Positions 17,142 to 25,367 of a stretch of DNA of 64,000 nucleotides are shown piece after piece. Positions within the stretch are counted from its first letter, which is position 1. Each line of letters begins with the position of its first letter. The notes beneath the pieces are model-generated. The model saw only the letters and a list, made by a program, of their open reading frames with translations, was not told the origin of the DNA and searched no databases. Source of the stretch: Paenibacillus pasadenensis DSM 19293 (GTDB lineage Bacteria; Bacillota; Bacilli; Paenibacillales; Paenibacillaceae); NCBI RefSeq assembly GCF_000422485.1, contig NZ_KE383849.1, positions 220,472 through 284,471 on the forward strand. Direction: 5' to 3'. Both the position numbers and the translations under genes were made by a program.

Positions 17142-18443
17142 TTATTTCGCGAACGTGCCCCACTTGGTCTGAATGTTTTTAAGCATCTGCTCCTTGCTCG
17201 ACTTGCCGGCGACGTACGCCTGCATTTCCGCGCCGACTTCCTGCGGCAGCCCTTCCGGCATCTGGTTGAAGTACCAGCCGGACGTCTTGCCGTCCTTGGA
17301 ATAGGCCATGATGTCGTTCGCGATCGCGCCGAGCACCTTCTCGTCGGTCACCTCGATCGACTTGAGCGCCGGAATGAACTTGAACTCCTCGACCGTGTAG
17401 CGCTTGCCCGTCTCGCTCGTCGCCAGCCAGTTGAGGAAGTCCTTGGCGGCTTGCTTGTTCTTGGCGTTTTTGTTCACGACCCAATAGTTCGGCACGCCGA
17501 CGAAGATGTTGCCGCTTTTCTCGCTGTCGTCGATCGGCATCGGCAGCACGCCGATGTTCATGTCCGGGGTGATGCCGTCGATCTGCACCTGAGTCCAGTT
17601 GCCCTGCTGCATCATCGCCGCCTTGCCGCTCGCGAACAGCGTTACCTGCGTATTGTAGTCCGTCGTCAGCGGGTTCTTGTTGCTGTTCTGGATCATCAGG
17701 TCGAACAGGTTGAACCAGTCGCCGACGACTTTATTGCCCGCCAGATCGCCCTTCTTCTCGTTCATTGACTGGATGAACGCGGCCGGGTCCTCTTGATCCG
17801 CCAGCGCGACGTTGAACGTGTGGTTGCCGAGGACCCACCACTCCTGATAGCCGTTCGCGAACGGAGTAATGTCGGCTGCCTTCAGCTTCTCGACGGCCGC
17901 CTTCAGCTCGGTGAGCGTCTTCGGAGGCGTATCGATGCCCGCTTTGGCGAACAGATCCTTGTTGTACAGCAGGCCGTAGCCTTCGATGCCCATCGGCAGG
18001 CCGTAGTTTTTGCCGCCCGAGGTGATGCCTTCCTTCGCCGTATCGATAACGTCGGATTGCCAAGGCTCGCCGCTGAGATCCTCCAGCTTGTCGACCCAGG
18101 TCGTCAGATCGGCGTTGCCGCCGTTGTTGAAAATATCAGGCTCCTGGCCGGAGGCGAATTTCGCCTTCAGGCCCGCGCCGTAGTCCGCGCCGCCGCCCAT
18201 CGTCTCGATGTTCAGCGTGACGTTCGGATGCTCCTTCTCGTAATCGGCCTTGAGGCGGTTCATCGCGTCGGCGATCTCCACCTTGAATTGGAAGATGTTC
18301 AGCGTCACCTTCTCGCCGCTTCCGGCGCCTCCGGAATTGCCCGCCGCCTCGTTGCCGGCACCGCCGTTGTTCGTCGTGCTGCAGCCGGCCAGCATGGCGA
18401 TGGCTACGCCCGCGGATACCGCGGTCATCAAGCTCTTTTTCAT
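17142..18443 (-). CDS. ABC sugar transporter substrate-binding lipoprotein (copy 2)
   Basis: A 433-residue paralogue of the preceding binding protein with the same architecture: lipobox signal (MLAGCSTTN), a short Gly/Asn linker and a domain starting EKVTLNIFQFKVEIADAMNR. Start ATG 18443 lies 10 bases after AAAGGGG; an in-frame TTG at 18452 is too close to that site. Long stretches match copy 1 exactly, including VTLFASGK, QGNWTQVQIDGITPDMNIGV and LKSIEVTDEKVLGAIA, while the N-lobe differs more (DMKYG versus GGKNYG region), suggesting shared ligand class with altered preference, or recent gene conversion. Lies directly downstream of the permease genes but with its own promoter. Confidence 0.92.
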   Translation of the reverse strand: MKKSLMTAVSAGVAIAMLAGCSTTNNGGAGNEAAGNSGGAGSGEKVTLNIFQFKVEIADAMNRLKADYEKEHPNVTLNIETMGGGADYGAGLKAKFASGQEPDIFNNGGNADLTTWVDKLEDLSGEPWQSDVIDTAKEGITSGGKNYGLPMGIEGYGLLYNKDLFAKAGIDTPPKTLTELKAAVEKLKAADITPFANGYQEWWVLGNHTFNVALADQEDPAAFIQSMNEKKGDLAGNKVVGDWFNLFDLMIQNSNKNPLTTDYNTQVTLFASGKAAMMQQGNWTQVQIDGITPDMNIGVLPMPIDDSEKSGNIFVGVPNYWVVNKNAKNKQAAKDFLNWLATSETGKRYTVEEFKFIPALKSIEVTDEKVLGAIANDIMAYSKDGKTSGWYFNQMPEGLPQEVGAEMQAYVAGKSSKEQMLKNIQTKWGTFAK

Positions 18444-18531
18444 CTTTTTCAAGCCCCTTTCCTATCCTTGCTCCCTTTAGTATGCCAATGTTTCGGCATC
18501 GGATGCGGAAGCGTCTCTGGTTTATGGCCTT

Positions 18532-18597
18532 AGTATACCCGTTCTGTGCAAACGTTGGCACATACGATATTGCGGCAAAAGGGGGAGGATATTGACC
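18532..18597 (-). promoter_or_regulatory. Promoter and shared regulatory block 2 (binding-protein gene copy 2)
   Basis: TATACT at 18537-18532 (minus). Aligned base for base with block 1, the upstream part keeps the CAATATCCTCCCCC motif (complement of 18581-18594) at the same distance from the -10 (49 versus 50 bases). The CATCCTCGGTGG part is only half conserved here. Confidence 0.6.
18547..18560. promoter_or_regulatory. cre-like site before binding-protein gene copy 2
   Basis: TGCAAACGTTGGCA keeps the TGNAANCGNWNNCW core; only the outermost base differs from the CcpA consensus. Same position relative to the -10 as the site in front of copy 1. Confidence 0.5.
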
Positions 18598-18627
18598 TCG
18601 CTTTCGCGCGGGTCAACATCCTCCCCC
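18577..18627 (-). terminator. Terminator of the permease operon, overlapping regulatory block 2
   Basis: A 16-bp stem with one G-U pair (18581-18596 with 18612-18627), ending in four Ts on the minus strand. As at copy 1, the arm next to the T run is the conserved regulatory motif. Confidence 0.8.
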
Positions 18628-18661
18628 TCGGGGAATGTCCGGCTATGCTCCTTTGATCCGA

Positions 18662-19492
18662 TCAGCCCTTCACCGAGCCGGCCGTAATGCCCTCGATGAT
18701 ATGACGCTGCAGCGTCAGGAAGAACACGAGGATCGGCAGCACGCCCATGACGAGGCCGGCGAGCGCCAAGTCCCACTGCTTCGTGTACTGCCCGAAGAAG
18801 GAATACGTCGAGAGCGGGATCGTCCGGTTCGCCTCGCCGAGCATCAGGTTCGGCAGCAGGAAGTCGTTCCAGATCCAAAGGCTGTTCAGGATGATGATCG
18901 TCGCCGTCATCGGCTTGAGCAGCGGGAAGACGATGCGCCAGAACACGCCGTAAGGCGAGCAGCCGTCGACCGTCGCCGACTCCTCGATCTCGACCGGAAT
19001 CGACTTGACGAAGCCGTGATACAGGAAGATCGTGAGCGACGAGCCGAAGCCCATATAGCACACCCACAGCCCCCAGATGCTGTTCGTCAGGCCGAACGTA
19101 GCCGCTACCTTCATCAGCGGAATCATGATCGACTGGAACGGGATGACCATCGCCGCGACGAACACCATGAACAGGATGTTGTTGTACTTGGACGGATGGC
19201 GGACCATCCGGTAGGCGCACATCGAGCAGATGATCGCCAGGCCGATGATGCTCGTCACCGTGATGAGGAACGAGTTCATGAACGACGCCGGAAACTTCAT
19301 GATTTCCCAGGCGCGGGTGAAGTTGTCGAACGTCCACGGATTCGGCAGAGCGGCGGAGTCGAGCAGGATGTCCGCGTACTTTTTCAGCGAGTTGCTGACG
19401 AGGAAGTAGAACGGGACGAGGAACACGAGCGCGATGAGCACCGCGACGATTTCCAGGATAATCGTCGACCAGCGATAGCGGCTGTTTTCCAT
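18662..19492 (-). CDS. ABC sugar transporter permease, MalG type
   Basis: A 276-residue inner-membrane permease with about six hydrophobic segments. The EAA-type loop for the ATPase is near residues 168-190 (VEIEESATVDGCSPYGVFWR). It forms a heterodimer with the adjacent MalF-type permease. The ATG at 19492 follows AAGGAGG and overlaps the previous stop by one base (TGATG), so the two are coupled. A longer upstream frame exists but is only the overlap with the neighbouring gene. Confidence 0.93.
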   Translation of the reverse strand: MENSRYRWSTIILEIVAVLIALVFLVPFYFLVSNSLKKYADILLDSAALPNPWTFDNFTRAWEIMKFPASFMNSFLITVTSIIGLAIICSMCAYRMVRHPSKYNNILFMVFVAAMVIPFQSIMIPLMKVAATFGLTNSIWGLWVCYMGFGSSLTIFLYHGFVKSIPVEIEESATVDGCSPYGVFWRIVFPLLKPMTATIIILNSLWIWNDFLLPNLMLGEANRTIPLSTYSFFGQYTKQWDLALAGLVMGVLPILVFFLTLQRHIIEGITAGSVKG

Positions 19493-20373
19493 CAGACCTG
19501 CACCTCCTTGCGTTTCGTCAGCCATACCTGCGCCGACGAGATCAGCGCGACGACGATGAAGAAGACCAGCGCCTTCGCCGTGCCGAGACCGTAGTTGTTG
19601 TTTTGGAACGCTTCATTGTAGATATTGAGCGCGACGGACTGCGTCGAGTTGTACGGTCCGCCCTTGGTCAGCGACAGGATGATGTCGAACGACTTGAACG
19701 ACCAGCTGAGCGCGAGGAACAGCGAGATCGTGACGGCCGGCATGATGAGCGGCACCGTAATGTGGCGCAGCCGCTGCCAAGGGGTCGCTCCGTCGATCGA
19801 CGCCGCCTCGATCAGCTCGCGCGGCACGTTGATGAGCGCGGAGATGTAGATGACCATCAGATAGCCGGCGGTGCTCCAGATCGTCACGATGACGATGCCC
19901 CAGAAGGCGGTCGTCTCGTCGCCGAGCCAAGGCAGGTTGAACAGCGCCCAGCCTGTCTTTTCGCCGACGGCCGCGAAGCCTTTGACGAAGATGAACTGCC
20001 AGATGAAGCCGAGCAGCAAGCCGCCGATGACGTTCGGCATGAAGAAGATCGTGCGCAGCACGTTCCGCGACTTGAGAGGCTGCACGAGCAGCAGCGCCAG
20101 CAGGAAGCCGACGAGGTTGGAGAGGATGACCGCGGCGACCGTGAACCGCGCCGTGAAGGCGAACGAGCTCAAAAAGGTCTGATCGCTGAAAATGTTGATG
20201 AAGTTGCTCAGGCCGATGAATTCGGCGTTGTCGGACACGCCGTTCCACTCGAAGAACGAGTAGTACATGCCCATAAAGAAGGGAAGCGCAACAATGATCG
20301 CGAACGCGAGCGTGACCGGGCCCGTGAAGACGATCTGCTGGATCCATGATTTGGACCATCCGCTGCTTTTCAT
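19492..20373 (-). CDS. ABC sugar transporter permease, MalF type
   Basis: A 293-residue permease with a first transmembrane segment at about residues 12-35 and an EAA loop (RELIEAASIDGATPWQRLRHITVPL) around residues 192-216. First gene of the permease operon, behind regulatory block 3 and divergent from the sensor kinase gene. It pairs with the MalG-type permease to form the channel for the sugar bound by the lipoproteins. GAAAGGGGAG lies shortly before the ATG. Confidence 0.93.
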   Translation of the reverse strand: MKSSGWSKSWIQQIVFTGPVTLAFAIIVALPFFMGMYYSFFEWNGVSDNAEFIGLSNFINIFSDQTFLSSFAFTARFTVAAVILSNLVGFLLALLLVQPLKSRNVLRTIFFMPNVIGGLLLGFIWQFIFVKGFAAVGEKTGWALFNLPWLGDETTAFWGIVIVTIWSTAGYLMVIYISALINVPRELIEAASIDGATPWQRLRHITVPLIMPAVTISLFLALSWSFKSFDIILSLTKGGPYNSTQSVALNIYNEAFQNNNYGLGTAKALVFFIVVALISSAQVWLTKRKEVQV

Positions 20374-20458
20374 CCCGTATCTCCCCTTTCGCTTGAATCG
20401 TAGTCAGTTTGGCCTGCAGAATGTCGAAATATGCCCACCGCTTGCCTGATTATCCTTA

Positions 20459-20524
20459 AGTATAAAGGCGGAAGGACCCTCCTCCCACCGAGGATGATGA
20501 CGGGAAAGGTGTAAAATATTGATG
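20459..20524 (-). promoter_or_regulatory. Promoter and shared regulatory block 3 (permease operon)
   Basis: On the minus strand TATACT (20464-20459), preceded by CATCCTCGGTGG (complement of 20485-20496) and CATCAATATTTTACACC (complement of 20508-20524), aligned with blocks 1 and 2. The far edge overlaps the -35 of the divergent sensor operon, so a protein bound here could control both directions. No cre-like site is present in this copy. Confidence 0.65.
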
Positions 20525-20547
20525 CTGCAGCCGCTTGCCGCTATAAT
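20519..20547 (+). promoter_or_regulatory. Sigma-A promoter of the sensor kinase/response regulator operon
   Basis: TTGATG (20519-20524), 17 bases, TATAAT (20542-20547), 50 bases before the kinase start. The -35 is shared with regulatory block 3. Confidence 0.75.
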
Positions 20548-20596
20548 CGAACGATAGCCCTTCCCGACCGGAAGGCAGGCAAAGGAGCGCTCTGCC

Positions 20597-22447
20597 GTGA
20601 AATTTTACTGGGTGAGGCGCAGCATCCGGACCAAGCTGGCCGTCTTCCTGCTGCTGGCGATCGGCATTCCGATGCTCGTCTCCATCACGATTACGAATAC
20701 GCGGACGGCCCGCTTCGTCGAGGAAGACACGATCCGGCAAAATTCCAATCTGCTCTACCAGGGGAAGACGAATCTGGACAACTATTTCCGTTCCTTTTTC
20801 CAGACCTCGCTCGCGCCTTATTCCGACACGACCTTGTACCGCACGCTCGAGACCGGACGGAGCGACTATCTGACGGACAACCAGATCTTCGTCAGCCTGC
20901 AGCTCATGTCGTCGTCGGTCAAGGAAATCTACCAGGTGTACCTCCACTCTCCGCTTGCCGAACGCGGCTACCTGTACTCCAAGGGCCAGTACAAGCGGAT
21001 GGAGCAGATCGTCAACGCTCCCGGCACGTCGCTGCCGGAAGGGGTCGCCTATTCGATCCGGCCGCTGCATATGAGCACCAACTACAACATCAGCGCCGCG
21101 CCGCCGTTCCTCTCGAAGCGCGTCATCACCGTCATCCGTCCGATCCTGCAAATTCCGAGCGACAAACAGATCGGCACGCTCTCGCTCGACATCACGCCCG
21201 AGATGATCATCTCGATCTGCGATCAGCTGTATCAGCGCGACCAAGGCGAGGAGGTGTACCTGCTCGATCCGTCCGGCGTCATCATCTACGGTCCCGATTC
21301 CGACCGGTTCGGCCTCAAGCTCGATGCCGAGTGGGCGCAGGAGCTGCTCGAGCAGTCGTCGCTGCCGGATGGCCACGACGCTCCGGGCGGAGCCCGCTCG
21401 ACGCGGCTCGGCGGCGGCGATCACGAAGCGGTGTTCATCTACGAGCAGATCGAGGCGGGGGACAGCAACTGGACGCTCGTCAAGCGCATTCCCGACTCCG
21501 TGCTGAGAAGGGCGACGAATCAAGTGACGCAGGTCAATACCGGCGTGCTGATCGGCTCGCTGCTCATCGTCGCAGCCGCCGCGCTGTTCATCTCGTTCTG
21601 GATCACCGGCCCGATCAAGCGGCTGACCGGCTACGTCAGCCAGATCCAGTCCGGCCAGCTGCAGACCGACATCCATCTCGGCCAGGCCGACGAGATCGGC
21701 CAGCTCGCCCGGCGGTTCCGCATGATGATGGAGACGATCAACAACCTCGTCCTGCGCGAGTACAAGCTCGAGCTGGCCAACAAGACGAACCAGCTCAAGG
21801 CGCTTCAGGCGCAGGTGCATCCGCATTTCCTGTACAACGCGCTGCAGTCGATCGGCACGACCGCGCTCAAGCGCGGCGTTCCCGACCTGTACAAGCTCAT
21901 CATGCAATTGGGCAAGATGATGCGGTACTCGATGAATACGGCCGAGGAATTTGTCGCTATTTCCCAGGAAATCGACCATGCCCGCTCCTATCTGGAGCTG
22001 CAGCGCCATCGCTTCGACGACAAGCTCACCTACGAGATCGCGATGGACGAAGGAGTCGGCGAGGCGCCGCTGCCGCGCATGGTCATCCAGCCGATCGTAG
22101 AGAATGTATTCAAGCATGCCTTCGATCCGTCCGGCGGAGAAGTCCATGTATCGATCCGCTGCTTCCGCGAGGACGGCCGGATCCGGATCGAGATCGCCGA
22201 CAACGGTCCCGGCGTCAAGCCGGAGCGGCTGCAGGCGCTGCGCGCGAGCCTGCTCGGCGTCGATGACGAGAGCGCCTCGATCGGCGAGCACATCGGACTC
22301 GCCAACGTCGCGGCGCGGCTCGCCCTTCACTGCGGCGAGGAAGCCTCGATGAGGCTCGATTCCGGACTGGAGCCGCTCGGCGGCTTCTCCGTCACGCTCC
22401 TGCTGCCCGATCAGCTTCCATCCCAGACCAGCGAGGTGTCCCCATGA
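20597..22447 (+). CDS. YesM-type sensor histidine kinase
   Basis: A 616-residue membrane kinase. A transmembrane helix at about residues 12-32 is followed by a ~270-residue extracellular sensor region, a second helix near 312-333, a HAMP domain, the His_kinase domain with phospho-acceptor His410 in QVHPHFLYNALQ, and an HATPase domain (GDNGPGVK-like ADNGPGVKPERL, about 536). Such kinases sense extracellular sugars, sometimes through the ABC binding protein. It overlaps the response regulator gene by 4 bases and is divergent from the importer, so the pair most likely controls it. Confidence 0.94.
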   Translation: MKFYWVRRSIRTKLAVFLLLAIGIPMLVSITITNTRTARFVEEDTIRQNSNLLYQGKTNLDNYFRSFFQTSLAPYSDTTLYRTLETGRSDYLTDNQIFVSLQLMSSSVKEIYQVYLHSPLAERGYLYSKGQYKRMEQIVNAPGTSLPEGVAYSIRPLHMSTNYNISAAPPFLSKRVITVIRPILQIPSDKQIGTLSLDITPEMIISICDQLYQRDQGEEVYLLDPSGVIIYGPDSDRFGLKLDAEWAQELLEQSSLPDGHDAPGGARSTRLGGGDHEAVFIYEQIEAGDSNWTLVKRIPDSVLRRATNQVTQVNTGVLIGSLLIVAAAALFISFWITGPIKRLTGYVSQIQSGQLQTDIHLGQADEIGQLARRFRMMMETINNLVLREYKLELANKTNQLKALQAQVHPHFLYNALQSIGTTALKRGVPDLYKLIMQLGKMMRYSMNTAEEFVAISQEIDHARSYLELQRHRFDDKLTYEIAMDEGVGEAPLPRMVIQPIVENVFKHAFDPSGGEVHVSIRCFREDGRIRIEIADNGPGVKPERLQALRASLLGVDDESASIGEHIGLANVAARLALHCGEEASMRLDSGLEPLGGFSVTLLLPDQLPSQTSEVSP

Positions 22448-24036
22448 ACGTATTGATCGTCGACGACGAGAGCCACGCGCGCGATGCGGCGAAGCTGCTT
22501 GTCGACTGGCAAGGACTCGGCTTCGAGCGCGTGCTCGAGGCGGACAACGGCGAAGCCGCCAAAATGCTCATGGATGAACACAATCCGATGCTCATCCTGA
22601 CCGACATCCATATGCCGATCACGGACGGCATCCGCTTCATGGAGTGGACCAGCACGCATCATCCGGAAGCCAAGGTGATCGCCATCAGCGGCTACAACGA
22701 CTTCGAGTACGTCCGCAAGACGATGAAGTACGGCGGCCGAGACTATATTTTGAAGCCGATCGACCCCGACCAGCTGAACGAGGCGGTGCAGCGCGCGCTC
22801 GAGGAGCATCGGAGCGAGACGAGGGAAAAGCAGCGCCAGGTCGAGAGCGGCATCGCGCTGAACCAGTACAAGCCCGTGTACTGGAGCCATCTGTTCGGCC
22901 GGCTGCTCGCCGGCTCCCAGGAGGCCGAGGCGGCCGCCGTGCAGCTGAAGGCCGAGTTTTCCGGCTTTCCCGACCAGGCGCCGATGCAAGCGGTGCTGCT
23001 CAGCCTGTACCCGATCCCGGACAAGCTGCTGCGCCGCTTCCGCGGCGACCGGGAGCTGCTCGATTTTGCAATCGTCAACGTGCTGAACGACCTGCTGCGC
23101 TCGGAGTGGCGCTGCGGCTACGCGTTCCGCAGCTCCGAGGCGCCCGACGAGCTGATCGCCCTGTTCTGGGACCGCTTCGACCTGCTGGAGGAGCGCGTCC
23201 GCCTGCTGATCGAGGCGGTGTCGATGACGCTCAAGGCGGAGCTGCATGCCGGCATCGGCGGCAAGGAAGAGCGGGCGTCCGCCGCCTGGCAGTCCGTCAA
23301 GCAAGCTCGGATCGCGCTCTCCCAGCGCAATCTGCTGACGCCGGAGCTGCGCATCCATCGCGGCGGCATTCCGGCGGCGGCAGGCGCGGCGCTCCCGAAC
23401 CTGTCGGCGCTCGGCGACGCGCTGCGCCTGTCGATTCAAGTGCGCAACGCCGCCGAGGCGACCTCCGCGCTCGGCAATTGGTTCCGCCTCGTCCGCAGCC
23501 ACGGCGTCGTCACGCCGGCCTCCGTCCGCGCGTGGGAGACGCAGATGGGCGTCATCCGCAGCCGCATCGAGCAGGAGTACGAGATCGATACGCTGCGCGA
23601 CCAGGAGCTGCCGCTGGTGTTCAGCGACCAGGGCCGGCTGCTGCTCGACGAGACGGAGAAGGAATGGCGCCTCCTGCTGCTCGACTGGCTCGACGCGCTG
23701 CTGCGCAGCATCCGCCAGGAACGCAGCATCATCGACGAGATGAGCTCGTATATCGCTTCGCATTTGGAGGAAGACTTGAGCTTGCAGGCGCTGGCTTCGC
23801 GCTTTTTCCTCAGCCGCGAGCATGTGAGCCGGCGCTTCAAGCAGGAGACCGGCCAGACGCTGAGCGAGCATGTCGAGAGCCTGCGCATGGACAAGGCCCG
23901 CAAGCTGCTGTCCTCGTCGGAGCTGCGCGTCAGCGACGTCGCCGCCCAGGTCGGCTATACGGACGAGAAATATTTCAGCAAAGTGTTCAAGAAGCATTCC
24001 GGCTGCTCGCCGGGCCAATACCGCCATCGCGACTGA
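22444..24036 (+). CDS. YesN-type response regulator with AraC output domain
   Basis: A 530-residue regulator. The receiver domain has the acidic pair Asp7-Asp8 and phospho-acceptor Asp54 (LTDIHMP), with Lys near 104 (ILKPID). The middle ~250 residues are a variable linker region. The last ~100 residues form a double helix-turn-helix AraC domain (SLQALASRFFLSREHVSRRF and RVSDVAAQVGYTDEKYFSKV). It should bind DNA in front of the importer genes; the repeated block at 17032, 18532 and 20459 is the best candidate site. Translationally coupled to the kinase. Confidence 0.94.
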   Translation: MNVLIVDDESHARDAAKLLVDWQGLGFERVLEADNGEAAKMLMDEHNPMLILTDIHMPITDGIRFMEWTSTHHPEAKVIAISGYNDFEYVRKTMKYGGRDYILKPIDPDQLNEAVQRALEEHRSETREKQRQVESGIALNQYKPVYWSHLFGRLLAGSQEAEAAAVQLKAEFSGFPDQAPMQAVLLSLYPIPDKLLRRFRGDRELLDFAIVNVLNDLLRSEWRCGYAFRSSEAPDELIALFWDRFDLLEERVRLLIEAVSMTLKAELHAGIGGKEERASAAWQSVKQARIALSQRNLLTPELRIHRGGIPAAAGAALPNLSALGDALRLSIQVRNAAEATSALGNWFRLVRSHGVVTPASVRAWETQMGVIRSRIEQEYEIDTLRDQELPLVFSDQGRLLLDETEKEWRLLLLDWLDALLRSIRQERSIIDEMSSYIASHLEEDLSLQALASRFFLSREHVSRRFKQETGQTLSEHVESLRMDKARKLLSSSELRVSDVAAQVGYTDEKYFSKVFKKHSGCSPGQYRHRD

Positions 24037-24118
24037 CACATTCTGTTCACAACTTGAATCGTTTTCTTTTTTTCCCCAGTTGGGTATAATGAAGACAATT
24101 CGTACGGAGGTGCTACAT

Positions 24119-24217
24119 ATGTCCTTACCGTTTATCGTGGTCGTGCTGGTCTCGCTGCTCTTCCTGACGGCGATGCTTACCGCGGCGTACAACGACGACA
24201 AGACCAAAGGCCTTTAA
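24119..24217 (+). CDS. Small single-span membrane peptide, 32 residues
   Basis: MSLPFIVVVLVSLLFLTAML is one hydrophobic span, followed by a short charged tail ending YNDDKTKGL. TACGGAGGTG gives a good ribosome site 8 bases before the ATG and a TATAAT box lies at 24085-24090, although no matching -35 is clear. It ends before a strong terminator. I do not recognise a family. Size and topology would fit a small membrane regulator or a toxin-like peptide, but nothing shows which. Confidence 0.6.
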   Translation: MSLPFIVVVLVSLLFLTAMLTAAYNDDKTKGL

Positions 24218-24254
24218 AAAGGCTTAGGCTCGGCACTGCAAAACGACGAACAAC

Positions 24255-24298
24255 AAAGGCCAGGCGGCCCGGATCTCTCCGGCCAGCCTGGCCTTTTT
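24255..24298. terminator. Terminator after the small membrane peptide gene
   Basis: AAAGGCCAGGC (24255-24265) pairs with GCCTGGCCTTT (24286-24296) and runs into Ts. It may also serve the converging AbrB-like gene. Confidence 0.85.
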
Positions 24299-24326
24299 CT
24301 TGCGCGTGCTCCGCCTCTGCAACGGC

Positions 24327-24575
24327 TCAGCGTCGCAGCTGCTGCATCTGTCCCATGCACTCCGCGCACAGGAACCGTTCCTTGAACTCCCTTACCTCTT
24401 CCATCGATCCGCAAAAGACGCAGCGGGGACGATAGCGCTCGAGAATGATGTGATCCCCTTGCACGAGGATCTCCACGGGATCGCCTTCATTCATTTGATA
24501 GCGTTTGCGCAGCGATTTGGGCAGGACGATTCGTCCCAGCTGATCGACTTTGCGCACGACTCCGGCCGGTTTCAT
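24327..24575 (-). CDS. AbrB-family transition-state regulator with C-terminal Cys4 motif
   Basis: An 82-residue protein. Residues 1-50 are the swapped-hairpin AbrB DNA-binding domain (GVVRKVDQLGRIVLPKSLRK, then GDPVEILVQGDHIILERY). The C-terminus has two CxxC pairs (CVFC and CAEC) 19 residues apart, which looks like a small zinc site, unlike B. subtilis AbrB. Such regulators act as dimers or tetramers on promoters of post-exponential genes. AAGGAGAG precedes the ATG. The gene lies 211 bases downstream of trmL, and no clear promoter was found between them. Confidence 0.88.
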   Translation of the reverse strand: MKPAGVVRKVDQLGRIVLPKSLRKRYQMNEGDPVEILVQGDHIILERYRPRCVFCGSMEEVREFKERFLCAECMGQMQQLRR

Positions 24576-24786
24576 CGGTTGTATTCTCTCCTTATGTCTG
24601 AAAATCTAGTCACAACCAACCCTCGGCGGACCTTGCAGTCTCAGGGCTATTGGATGTCTATTCCCCTGTTGTTCGCTTTGCGCGATCAGAATCCTTCCGC
24701 AATCGCCTTATTTCTTAATATAGTCCAACTCTTGGCAAAATGGACTTCGTTTGGATGGTCCGAAAAGCGGATTCCGGCTCCGAAGC

Positions 24787-25260
24787 TCAGTCCATCCCCG
24801 GAAACCCGTTCTGGCGCAGCGCCTCGAACAAAATGACAGCCGCTGAATTGGACAGATTCATCGATCTCACGTCGCCCGTCATCGGCATGCGGATCGCCGT
24901 CTCGCGGTTGGCCTCGATCAGCTCCGGCGGCAACCCCTTCGTCTCCTTGCCGAATACGAGCAGATCACCGTCGCGATATGCGACCTTATCATAGCGATGG
25001 CTCGCCTTGGTCGAGGCGAAGAAGAAGCGCCCTTCCGGGAACCGCTCTTGCACCTCCTGGAACGAATCGTAGTAGGATACGCGGACCGCGTGCCAGTAGT
25101 CGAGGCCGGCGCGCTTCAGCGTCCGGTCGTCCGTCTGGAAGCCCAGCGGGCGGACGAGATGCAGATGAGCGCCTGTCGCCGCGCAGGTGCGGGCGATATT
25201 GCCGGTATTGGCCGGAATCTCCGGCTCGACGAGTACGATATGAAAAGCCATGGCTTTCAT
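24787..25260 (-). CDS. trmL: tRNA (cytidine(34)-2'-O)-methyltransferase
   Basis: A 157-residue SPOUT methyltransferase (TrmL, formerly YibK/CspR). It uses S-adenosylmethionine to methylate the wobble ribose of certain leucine tRNAs. The family signature is intact: VEPEIPANTGNIARTCAATG at the start, LVFGKETKGLP near residue 104, and MTGDVRSMNLSNSAAVILFE at the C-terminal knot. Start could be ATG 25260 (close to a GAAAGGA site) or ATG 25251, which would remove three residues. Confidence 0.94.
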   Translation of the reverse strand: MKAMAFHIVLVEPEIPANTGNIARTCAATGAHLHLVRPLGFQTDDRTLKRAGLDYWHAVRVSYYDSFQEVQERFPEGRFFFASTKASHRYDKVAYRDGDLLVFGKETKGLPPELIEANRETAIRMPMTGDVRSMNLSNSAAVILFEALRQNGFPGMD

Positions 25261-25271
25261 GCATCCTTTCG

Positions 25272-25295
25272 TTTACGCTTTTACATTCCTTTTAC
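25272..25295 (+). promoter_or_regulatory. TTTAC direct repeats before the orphan response regulator
   Basis: TTTACG, TTTACA and TTTACG begin at 25272, 25280 and 25291. The last two are 11 bases apart, as in sites for PhoP/OmpR-type regulators. They could be autoregulatory sites; weak evidence. Confidence 0.3.
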
Positions 25296-25367
25296 GCGCC
25301 ATTAATTCCTTTCTGAAGGTAACGCTTTATTCTGAATTAAAGAACCTGGAAAAGGAGACCGACCAAG

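Noticed and set aside
22411-24207. 598-residue minus-strand frame
   Set aside because: Antisense shadow of the AraC-type response regulator; no domain and no ribosome site.
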